This document shows, one piece after another, positions 1-8,414 of a DNA stretch of 64,000 nt. A program made the translations under genes and the position numbers. This stretch comes from Niabella yanshanensis (GTDB lineage Bacteria > Bacteroidota > Bacteroidia > Chitinophagales > Chitinophagaceae), in NCBI RefSeq assembly GCF_034424215.1, contig NZ_CP139960.1, positions 5,270,001 to 5,334,000 of the forward strand. Reading direction: 5' to 3'. Positions within the stretch are counted from its first letter, which is position 1; every line of letters starts with the position of its first letter. The notes beneath the pieces are model-generated. The model was not told the DNA's origin. It worked only from the letters and a program-made list of their open reading frames with translations, and made no database searches.

Positions 1-1649
1 TGCAAGGTATTGTTCCAGGTAATGGTAGTTTCCTGGCCGCGGTTCTCGTTGAGGCTATTGGGCCTGTTTTGCCTTCCCATTCCTTTATCTCCATCAGCGC
101 CGCCACCATCCACATCTCCAAAGTTTTGGTTGAAAGCTTTGTTGTGCAGCATATTGAGATCAATACCAAAATTGGTTCTGAATTTTAGTTCTTTGTTGGC
201 CAGAAATGCGTATTCGGCAAAAGCATTTCCGAAGGTTTTTAAATTTACTCTTTTATCGTTGGTAAAGTAGGCCAAGGCGATAGGATTGGCACTAAATTCA
301 TAACGATTAGCCGAACCGTTCCAGCTGCCACCATTGGCCTGTACGTTTCTATAAAAGAAGGGGAGGTCGGTATAAGGATCTTCGGGTGAGTAGGTGGGAT
401 CTGAGGGATCTTTGAAAACTGAAATTACCGGTGGCCGTAAAAATGCATGACGTATGATTCCCGGTGCGTCGCCACTTGATGATATTTTGTCCTGCCGTAT
501 ATTGGTAATTTGCAAATTGGCGCCCACTTTCAGCCGGTTCGTTAAATTGCCGATCACATTGCTTCTGAAATTGATCCTTTCATATTGGTCATTATCATAA
601 ATGACTATACCATTTTGCTTGTAGTATCCACCTGATATCAGGTATTGTACCGATTCGTCGCCACCACTGGCGGTAATGGCTACATTTTGGCTACGTCCTG
701 TCGTAAACAGCTCATCCAGCCAATTGGTATTGGCGAGGTCGGTTCTTGCTTTATCAGTGGTGTATGGATTGGTGCCTGTGTTGCCTGAGTTATTCCAGCT
801 TTCTTCCATTTTATCCATGTACTGGCTGCCGTTGAGCATGGTAGGCAGATTAGCCACCTTATGAAAGCCGGTAAAGTAATTGAGTTCTATAGCAGGTTTC
901 CCCTTTTTACCTCCCTTAGTGGTGATTACAACCACACCAGAGGCAGCTCTCGAGCCATAAATAGCCGCTGCTGCTGCATCCTTCAGTACAGTTATGCTTT
1001 CAATATCCTGGGGATTCACAAAATTGATCTCGCGGGAGGGAATGCCATCTACTATATACAAAGGGTTATTGTTTCCAATAGTTCCGTTACCCCGTATTCT
1101 TATTTCTATGCCATCGCCGGGTGCGCCCGTACTCTGGGTTACCTGTACACCGGCCACGTTTCCTTGCAGTAACTGCCCCACATCCGGCACGCGGCGGGTG
1201 CTGAGATCTGCCATATTAACACTGGCAGCGGCACCGGTAATCGTGCTCTTTCTTTGGGCAGTATAACCTACCACCACAATATCGTCCATTGCCTGTGTTG
1301 AGGGCGTCATCGTAAAATTAAAATCGGTTAAACCGGCGGTAGTAACTTCCAGCTCCTTGTATCCGACAGAAGAAATAACCAGAACTGCATTTTCGGGTAT
1401 ACTGATAGAGAATGAGCCATCATTATCCGATACAACAGCGTTGCTGGTACCTTTTATTGAAACGGTGGCCCCTGCGATCGGCTCTCCATTGGCCGAAACC
1501 ACTTTGCCGGATATATCCCGGCCGGTTTGCTGGGCAAAACTGGTAAGGGTGCATAAAAACAACGCCAGGCCGAAGCTCAGCAGGCGAAGCACGCCGGACC
1601 ATTGGGAATCTGCGACGGACAAACAATTTTCGTTCGGTTGTTGTATCAT
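1..1649 (-). CDS. SusC/RagA-like TonB-linked outer membrane protein, N-terminal part (runs off left edge)
   Basis: This is the first ~550 codons of a SusC-type porin, the TonB-driven channel that pairs with a SusD lipoprotein to import oligosaccharides or peptides. The frame stays open from the ATG at 1649 to the window edge. In order it shows a signal peptide ending near TSFAQQ, a carboxypeptidase-regulatory-like domain (GKVVSANGEPIAGATVSIKG), the TonB-box region before DDIVVVGY, and the plug domain with LYIVDGIPS and the SusC hallmark VLKDAAAAAIYGSRAA. The barrel begins after that and is cut, so SusD and any enzymes lie to the left of this window. The hybrid two-component regulator just upstream on the same strand is the obvious candidate regulator. 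The family call is sure; the substrate cannot be told. Confidence 0.93.
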   Translation of the reverse strand, partial: MIQQPNENCLSVADSQWSGVLRLLSFGLALFLCTLTSFAQQTGRDISGKVVSANGEPIAGATVSIKGTSNAVVSDNDGSFSISIPENAVLVISSVGYKELEVTTAGLTDFNFTMTPSTQAMDDIVVVGYTAQRKSTITGAAASVNMADLSTRRVPDVGQLLQGNVAGVQVTQSTGAPGDGIEIRIRGNGTIGNNNPLYIVDGIPSREINFVNPQDIESITVLKDAAAAAIYGSRAASGVVVITTKGGKKGKPAIELNYFTGFHKVANLPTMLNGSQYMDKMEESWNNSGNTGTNPYTTDKARTDLANTNWLDELFTTGRSQNVAITASGGDESVQYLISGGYYKQNGIVIYDNDQYERINFRSNVIGNLTNRLKVGANLQITNIRQDKISSSGDAPGIIRHAFLRPPVISVFKDPSDPTYSPEDPYTDLPFFYRNVQANGGSWNGSANRYEFSANPIALAYFTNDKRVNLKTFGNAFAEYAFLANKELKFRTNFGIDLNMLHNKAFNQNFGDVDGGGADGDKGMGRQNRPNSLNENRGQETTITWNNTL

Positions 1650-1917
1650 ATTGATGGCTTTAGAATTAAATCGTTTTTACATTTTCATACAGGGACTGTC
1701 AGAATGAGTTCACCTTTCGACAAGCGCGGGACCTCCCTTTTTTTAGCGTGGTAAACCGTATAGCATAAACCGGCAATCACTGTTAAGATGATTGATCAAA
1801 ACTACAGTTGTACACTCTCGAAACGGGTGTACCATTATTGCATTTTACTGTATTATTATTGCAAAAGAAGGCTTTTTGTGTTTATTAAAGACTTGATTTT
1901 CAATTTTAAATAAGAGG

Positions 1918-4900
1918 TCAGGCTTTTAGCTCGTTGTTTTTTCGATAATCCTGGGGGGCGCATTCATATCTTTTCTTAAACTCCCGGAAAAAGTAAGATT
2001 CATTATTAAAACCACTGTTCAGGAACACTTCTCCAACCGGCATGCTGGTGTGTACCAGCAGATCGGCAGCCTTTGACAGGCGGGTATGTTTGATAAACTC
2101 CCCGGGTGTCATGCCGGTTAGAGATTTAGTTTTACGGTACAGCTGCATTTTACTCAGGAAGAGAGTTTTTTCAAGTAAACCGGCATTCAACTCAGGGTTT
2201 AATATTTCCTCCCGGATGATATTGGTGAGCTGCTCAAGAAATGCCTTATCATCTTTTTTGATCCCAGCGTCGCGAACGGGTATATTATTATTGTCTGTGT
2301 TTTTGAATAATTGCTGGATCCTTTTTTGGTATTCAATCAGCTTTCTAACCCTGACTTTCAGGTTGGATGTGTTGAAAGGTTTAGAAATATAAGCATCGGC
2401 TCCCGCTTCGTAGCCCTCGATATGCTGTTCTTCCATCGACCGGGCCGATAGCAGGATCACCGGTATCTGGCAGGTGGCCGGCGTTTCTTTGATCAGTTTA
2501 CACAATTCCAGCCCGTTTAGTAGCGGCATTAAGATATCGGCTATAACCAGGGACGGCATATAGCTACTAATGAGCGCTATAGCCTGTTGCCCGTCTTCCG
2601 CTTCGTAAATGATATAATCTTTTTTTAGTATATCTCTAAGGAGGTAGCGTATTTCGGCCTCATCATCTACAATAACCACAATATCCTTTTCGGCGTTCAG
2701 GATTTCTTCCATGGCAGCCGTTTTATTGCCCATGTTGGCCGGGCGTGCCAGGCTATCAGATGTCATTACTGTAAATAATTCAGAAGGGGTTGCATCCGCT
2801 ACGGGATGATCTGCAACCTGCTGGCCGGTATTTTTTAAGGGGATGGTGGTTGTAAAGCAAACTCCATCCTCCCGGTTTTCCGCAATAATAGTTCCTTCCA
2901 GCAGGTTCACCAGTTGAGACGTAAAAGCCAACCCGATACCTGTACCATAAGTGTCAGGCGCATTTTTTATATTATCGCCGGTATAAAATTTCCTGAAAAT
3001 ATCCCTGAGCTGTTCCTGGGGTAACTGAACTCCCGAATTAAAGACCTGCAAATAAAGGTGGCTATCCCGCGCCGTAGCCTGGAAGCTTATTCTTTCTCCC
3101 TTGCCCGTGTATTTAAAAGCATTGGATAGCAAATTGAACAGGATCTTTTCCAGTTTATCCTTGTCCATCCAACCCATCATATTACCGGAAATATTGTAGT
3201 CATATTCCAGCTTTCTCTTCTCGGCGAGTGGCGCAAATGGTTCTACAATATTGGTTAATAAGGCAGTCAGGTTCAGATAACTGAAACGGTTCTGTGTATA
3301 TCCTGTATCGGCTTTTCTGAATTCAAATAGCTGGTGTAACAAATACGTGAGCTTAGCCGTTTGTTGTTTGATCAAAGACAGGTATTTACCCTTATCATCT
3401 TTGATGACCAGCGTATCTGCTCTTTCCATGAAACGTTCAAAACCGCCCATAATAAGGGTTAAAGGCGTTTGCAGTTCGTGCGCTATATTGGTAAAAAATC
3501 CGATACGGTTTTCATGCACTTCCTCCTCTTTTAAGCGCATCAATTGTTCTAATTTTAGTTGTTGTTTTATGGCAGCTCTTCTTTTCCGGTAGCTGTATAA
3601 TGCATATATAGCGGAGCCAATAATAAGTGCATATACAACCATGGCCCAAATACTCAACAAGGGATAAGGCTGCACTTTCACCTGGAGTACGGCTATTTCT
3701 TTTGAGCTGAGCCCCTCGCCATTATTCCACTTAACTTTTAACTCGTAGTTACCGGGAGGCAGATTACTGTAGGATATTTTGGCTGTAGCTTTTTGCGTGT
3801 TCCAGGTATGGTCATACCCTTCCAGGAAATAGGATATCTCAAATTTTTCAGCATTGGCAAAATTAATGGCTGAGGCTTCCAGGCTGATATAATTTTCGTC
3901 CCTCGGAGTGGTGTAGGAGAGCGGCGCAACCGTATTATTATTTTGAAAAACAAAAAGACTATTCTGTCCTGAACTATGATTCCCTGCTGTTACATAGGAA
4001 ATCAAAATATTACCCAGGTAATTACTTTTACTGATCTGTGCCGGCAGAAAGCTATTAAATCCTGAAATCCCTCCGAAGTATAATTTACCGTCTTTGTCTT
4101 TCCAAACCGCACCATCACTAAATTCACTGCTTTGCAAGCCGTCTGTTTGCTGGTAGTTACTAACCGATAAGTTGGGCCAGGTTATCTTGGCGATACCTTT
4201 GTTGCTGCTGATCCAGATGTTGCCTTCATCGTCTTCGGTAATAGCATGTATGGTATTATTAGGAAGACCCTCTTCGGTGGTGATCTTTCCAAAAACAGGG
4301 TTGGTCTTTTTTATTTCGTCTGGATGTAAAAAATTAAGTCCGTAACTGGTACCTATCCATAGGATATTTCTTTTGTCCTTATATATATAAATAATGTCGT
4401 TATTGGATAAACTGCCCTCATATGTAAAAGCTTTAAAGGTTCTGAAAAAGCCTGTTTTTTTGTTTAAGAGACTTAGTCCGCCATACCGGCAACCCACCCA
4501 TATATGGTCATTATCATAAGGGGTGAGGGAGTAAATAATATTATTGGCAGGTCCTTTATCTCTTTGCCCGGCGCTGTATTTTCTTCCGTACACCAATTTA
4601 ATATTTCCATTCCCGTCTTTTGAAAACCGGAGGTGTAATAGCCCGTAGCCACTGGTGCCCACCCAAACAGAACTATCCGGATCCTGGTAAATGCTATATA
4701 CCGAACCAAAAGCAGGAGAGTTTTCTTTGTTTAGAATGTCAGACCATTTGAGGAATTTGTTCCTTTTGATATCATATATATTCAATCCGTTTCCATCTGT
4801 TCCAATGTAAATAAGGTTATCGATACCTTTCTTCAATGCATATACCGCATTATTGTCCAGGTATTGAGGGGCTGTAATATTTTTAAGTTCCTGGTCCTTT

Positions 4901-6015
4901 AAAATATTGTTGTAGGTAATGATGCCCCGTCCTTTGGTGGCCACCCATAGTTGTTGTCCATCTTCACAAAAAGCGCGTACCGGCCGGTTATAGGCGTTGC
5001 CTTGCTGAGACATAGTAACTGTTCCGAAGAATTTTGTCTGAGGTGTTATTTTCACAACACCATTACCATCGGTGCCCGCCCATAGGGTTTCATTTTTCAA
5101 TGCCCAGCTGGTGATGCGGATATTGGCCAGTGATCGAAGTAGACCCGACATAAAGCCAGACAACTGCCATGTGTTATTAAATGCAGTACAGCCGCCCGTT
5201 GCCCAGGCAACCACGTAGTGATTACTATAATATATAATGGAGTTGATGGCTCCATTTAATGAAACAATCGGCGTAGCTGCCTGATCAAAGCGATATAAGT
5301 ATTCATCATTATTTTTGGTAAAAAAGAGCTGGCCGTTGACCAGGAAGAAATTTGTGACATTATTTTGTATTGACTGACTCAATCTAAGTGCGTTCGCGTT
5401 GCTGGCCCAAAGTTGAAGCTGGTCGTTTTCTGTCAGAATGATTAAGCGGTTACTATTGTCAAAGGATATCTTTTTTACTTTAATTGAGTTGGTTCCGGGG
5501 ATGTTTTCAAACTTGTTTTGCTGGAGGTTATAGCGTATTAAACCCTGGCGATGAGTATAGCAAAATACCTGACCGTTTTGATCAATGGCAATTTTGTACT
5601 CATGCTCAGTTATATTCCCCGGCAGGTTCTGCTGGTAAAAAAAATTATAAAACCTGCCTTCTTTTTTATCATAACGGGTAATACCGCCTACCGTAGTGAT
5701 CCATAAATTTCCTGCCTGGTCTTCATCTATATCCTGGATGATATTACCGCCGATGCTTTGCTGATCATTACTGAGATTATAATTAAATATCCGCAACCGG
5801 GTGCCTTCAAACATATTCAGGCCGTCCCAGGTTCCCAGCCAAAGCAATCCATCTTTATCTATATGCAGGTCGTTAATAGAGCTGTTGGACAAACCATTGT
5901 AGTTGTCGTAAGCCTGTACCAGGAACGAATCGGACGGAGATGTAGCAAAAGTTTCGCCGCTCAAAAATAAAATGACGCACCACAGGGGTAACCACTTTAT
6001 ATAGTTATTCATCAT
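1918..6015 (-). CDS. Hybrid two-component system sensor/regulator (HTCS)
   Basis: At 1365 aa this is a one-protein sensor, kinase, receiver and DNA-binding regulator of the kind that controls Bacteroidota polysaccharide utilization loci. A signal peptide (to about residue 25) is followed by periplasmic Reg_prop beta-propeller repeats with motifs such as LWIGTSYGL, then a Y_Y_Y domain near 700-780. One membrane helix lies near 785-808. The HisKA domain has its phosphoacceptor at H846 (HELQTPLT), followed by a HATPase domain, a receiver with the phosphoacceptor at D1160 (IADILMP) and a C-terminal AraC-type helix-turn-helix (FFREFKKRYECAPQDYR). All expected catalytic positions are present. The gene lies 268 bp upstream of, and on the same strand as, the cut SusC gene, which it probably activates in response to a glycan fragment in the periplasm. 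Family sure, target inferred. Confidence 0.95.
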   Translation of the reverse strand: MMNNYIKWLPLWCVILFLSGETFATSPSDSFLVQAYDNYNGLSNSSINDLHIDKDGLLWLGTWDGLNMFEGTRLRIFNYNLSNDQQSIGGNIIQDIDEDQAGNLWITTVGGITRYDKKEGRFYNFFYQQNLPGNITEHEYKIAIDQNGQVFCYTHRQGLIRYNLQQNKFENIPGTNSIKVKKISFDNSNRLIILTENDQLQLWASNANALRLSQSIQNNVTNFFLVNGQLFFTKNNDEYLYRFDQAATPIVSLNGAINSIIYYSNHYVVAWATGGCTAFNNTWQLSGFMSGLLRSLANIRITSWALKNETLWAGTDGNGVVKITPQTKFFGTVTMSQQGNAYNRPVRAFCEDGQQLWVATKGRGIITYNNILKDQELKNITAPQYLDNNAVYALKKGIDNLIYIGTDGNGLNIYDIKRNKFLKWSDILNKENSPAFGSVYSIYQDPDSSVWVGTSGYGLLHLRFSKDGNGNIKLVYGRKYSAGQRDKGPANNIIYSLTPYDNDHIWVGCRYGGLSLLNKKTGFFRTFKAFTYEGSLSNNDIIYIYKDKRNILWIGTSYGLNFLHPDEIKKTNPVFGKITTEEGLPNNTIHAITEDDEGNIWISSNKGIAKITWPNLSVSNYQQTDGLQSSEFSDGAVWKDKDGKLYFGGISGFNSFLPAQISKSNYLGNILISYVTAGNHSSGQNSLFVFQNNNTVAPLSYTTPRDENYISLEASAINFANAEKFEISYFLEGYDHTWNTQKATAKISYSNLPPGNYELKVKWNNGEGLSSKEIAVLQVKVQPYPLLSIWAMVVYALIIGSAIYALYSYRKRRAAIKQQLKLEQLMRLKEEEVHENRIGFFTNIAHELQTPLTLIMGGFERFMERADTLVIKDDKGKYLSLIKQQTAKLTYLLHQLFEFRKADTGYTQNRFSYLNLTALLTNIVEPFAPLAEKRKLEYDYNISGNMMGWMDKDKLEKILFNLLSNAFKYTGKGERISFQATARDSHLYLQVFNSGVQLPQEQLRDIFRKFYTGDNIKNAPDTYGTGIGLAFTSQLVNLLEGTIIAENREDGVCFTTTIPLKNTGQQVADHPVADATPSELFTVMTSDSLARPANMGNKTAAMEEILNAEKDIVVIVDDEAEIRYLLRDILKKDYIIYEAEDGQQAIALISSYMPSLVIADILMPLLNGLELCKLIKETPATCQIPVILLSARSMEEQHIEGYEAGADAYISKPFNTSNLKVRVRKLIEYQKRIQQLFKNTDNNNIPVRDAGIKKDDKAFLEQLTNIIREEILNPELNAGLLEKTLFLSKMQLYRKTKSLTGMTPGEFIKHTRLSKAADLLVHTSMPVGEVFLNSGFNNESYFFREFKKRYECAPQDYRKNNELKA

Positions 6016-6149
6016 TAAGCCTCATCGTTTTATATAGCAAGTATACGGAATCTTAAGCCTAAATAATAGATAGGTCATTAGTTAGATAACCGTTGGCCTT
6101 TTGCTCATCCGGCAATTCTCTATGGGATAGAAGTTTTCCTAATAGGCCC

Positions 6150-8114
6150 TTACTTCAGTATTAAACCCGCCAATGGGGGTAGACTGATCGTGATATGATA
6201 TTTTTTAGTTGCTTCATCCACTAATTCGCACCTGATATCAGTATTATACACATCGCCGGTTCCGTCGAATTCTTTCAGGTCAGAGTTGAACAATTCCCTG
6301 GTGTATTTTTTACCATAGGTCTCAATTACCCAGTCGTTGCGAACTTCTGGTGTGGCGTTTAGTATGATCAACACATCATCATCGTCTTTTTCAGCCTTTC
6401 TTTTGTATACCATCACCCCCTCATTCCGGTGATTGAGGTCTGTCCACTCAAATCCCCCGATATCAAACTGGCGACTGTAAAGCGCAGGTTCTTCTTTGAG
6501 TATCCGGTTAAGCGTTTTAAGACAATGCTGCGCCCCTTTGTGGCTATTGTGCTTTAATAAGTGCCAATCCAGTTCAGATTTATAATTCCATTCGCTGGTT
6601 TGTCCAAACTCACTGCCCATAAATAACAGCTTACCACCGGGGTGTGTCCACATATAAGTGAAGAACAGCCGGAGATTGGCAAACTTTTGCCATAAATCGC
6701 CGGGCATTTTAAATAGAAGCGGACTTTTACCATGTACCACTTCGTCGTGACTGATGGGGAGCATGAAGTTTTCATCATAATAATACATCATACTAAACGT
6801 AAACTGATTCTGATGAAAGGTGCGGTGAACAGGATCCAGTTTAAAATAATCAAGCGAATCATGCATCCAGCCCATCATCCATTTCATACCAAAACCCAGG
6901 CCACCTGTAAAAGTGGGTTTGGAAACACCGGGCCAGTCGGTTGCTTCTTCGGCGATGGTTTGTACGCCGGGGAAGTCGCGGTAAACCATTTCGTTTAAAT
7001 TTTTTATAAATTCAATAGCTTCCAGATTACCATCTCCTCCATGTTCATTGGGTTCCCATTCGCCTTCTTTGCGGGAGTAATTCAGTTTAAGCATAGAGCT
7101 TACCGCATCTACGCGTATACCATCGATATGAAAAAGATCAAACCAAAATCGCGCATTGCTGATCAGGAAGGATTTTACTTCGCCTCTTTTGTAATTAAAA
7201 ATGTAACTGTTCCAATCGGGGTGGAAACCTTTACGCATATCGGCATACTCATAAGTATGGTTGCCGTCAAACATAAACAAACCGTGCGAATCATAAGGGA
7301 AATGCGATGGTACCCAATCGAGTATCACACCAATACCTTCCTGGTGAAACGCATCAACCAGGCGCATAAATCCCTGCGGATCTCCGAACCTTGAGGTAGG
7401 CGCAAAATATCCTGTGATCTGGTAACCCCAGCTGCCATCGAAAGGATGCTCTGCCACCGGCATAAATTCTACATGGGTAAAGCCCATCTCTTTCACATAG
7501 GGTACCAGGCTTTCTTTGATTTCGTCATAGCTCAGGTATTTATGTTCGTCGTTTGCATCGGGTCTTTTCCAGCTGGCTAAATGAACCTCGTATACACTCC
7601 AGGGCGCATCCAGTGCATTAGGTTCTGCTCTTTTTTGCATCCACTCCGTATCGTTCCATTCATATTGAAGATCCCAGGTAATAGAAGCTGTAAGTGGTTT
7701 CAGTTCCCAGAAATTAGCTAAAGGATCACCTTTGTCGACAATGCGATTATTAGGCCCTACTATATGATACTTGTATAACTCACCATGGTTGATATCTGGT
7801 ATAAACCCTTCCCATACGCCGCTATTGTCCCACCTGGGTGTAAGCGGATGAGAAAGTTTATTCCAATCGTTAAAATTGCCGGTTACAAAAACAAATTTGG
7901 CGCTGGGAGCCCACACGCAAAAATACATGCCCCAAATGCCGTTTACCTGCAGGGCCTTCGAACCAAATTTTTGATATAATGTATAATTAGAACCGTTCTG
8001 GAAATTACTGATATCTTCTGAGGTGAGAATGGAGTAATTCCAGACAGGTTTTGAGGTGTCTATAAAATTTTCCTTTTCAAACTTTTCCTGCAAAACTTTA
8101 ATATCAATAGACAT
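6150..8114 (-). CDS. glgB: 1,4-alpha-glucan branching enzyme (GH13)
   Basis: This enzyme forms alpha-1,6 branch points in glycogen by cutting and transferring alpha-1,4 chains, in the cytoplasm. The protein has an N-terminal CBM48-like beta-sandwich (about residues 50-150), a GH13 barrel and a C-terminal all-beta domain. The catalytic residues are visible: nucleophile D336 in DGIRVDAVSSM, acid/base E389 in IAEEATDWPGV and D457 in SHDEVVHGK, numbered from the chosen start. The frame is open 24 codons further upstream, but the ATG at 8114 (MSIDIKVLQ) gives the normal N-terminus and 654 aa. No glycogen synthase, ADP-glucose pyrophosphorylase or debranching gene lies nearby, so it stands alone here. 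It is followed 134 bp downstream by the HTCS gene on the same strand, probably an unrelated unit. Confidence 0.93.
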   Translation of the reverse strand: MSIDIKVLQEKFEKENFIDTSKPVWNYSILTSEDISNFQNGSNYTLYQKFGSKALQVNGIWGMYFCVWAPSAKFVFVTGNFNDWNKLSHPLTPRWDNSGVWEGFIPDINHGELYKYHIVGPNNRIVDKGDPLANFWELKPLTASITWDLQYEWNDTEWMQKRAEPNALDAPWSVYEVHLASWKRPDANDEHKYLSYDEIKESLVPYVKEMGFTHVEFMPVAEHPFDGSWGYQITGYFAPTSRFGDPQGFMRLVDAFHQEGIGVILDWVPSHFPYDSHGLFMFDGNHTYEYADMRKGFHPDWNSYIFNYKRGEVKSFLISNARFWFDLFHIDGIRVDAVSSMLKLNYSRKEGEWEPNEHGGDGNLEAIEFIKNLNEMVYRDFPGVQTIAEEATDWPGVSKPTFTGGLGFGMKWMMGWMHDSLDYFKLDPVHRTFHQNQFTFSMMYYYDENFMLPISHDEVVHGKSPLLFKMPGDLWQKFANLRLFFTYMWTHPGGKLLFMGSEFGQTSEWNYKSELDWHLLKHNSHKGAQHCLKTLNRILKEEPALYSRQFDIGGFEWTDLNHRNEGVMVYKRKAEKDDDDVLIILNATPEVRNDWVIETYGKKYTRELFNSDLKEFDGTGDVYNTDIRCELVDEATKKYHITISLPPLAGLILK

Positions 8115-8414
8115 GGTATATGTTTGGAGCAATTTACGATAATTATAACACTGATGACCCTGTTTTGATTTAAATCCGATGTTCACCGATAAAATTTATT
8201 GGTTTACCGGATATCTATACTCAATTGAAATAAATACCTCTATTTTTATTACTGGTTGATTGTTGAAAAAAAGCTACGTGTCATTCGTAGATGTCCAGTG
8301 GTGTCGTGTTTTTTAACAAAAAATTGGTTGCTGAAAAATATAAGGTTGCTAATTGTTTATGGAAATTTGTTCATTGCGCGTCATAACGCTAATAACTACT
8401 TGTCAAAACAACTT
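8115..8414. other. Divergent intergenic region, 300 bp
   Basis: AT-rich gap between the leftward branching-enzyme gene and the rightward outer membrane protein gene. A reading frame continuous with the rightward gene begins at 8256, but the first segment lacks signal-peptide character and the better start is at 8415. I found no convincing promoter pair, hairpin or RNA gene here. Confidence 0.5.

Noticed and set aside
1797-1804. TAGTTTTG on the minus strand as the promoter of the left-edge SusC gene
   Set aside because: It matches TAnnTTTG but no TTTG lies at the right spacing; AT-rich chance match is likely.
8256-8414. N-terminal extension of the beta-barrel protein from 8256
   Set aside because: The added 53 residues precede a clean signal peptide and are rich in basic and hydrophobic residues without family character.
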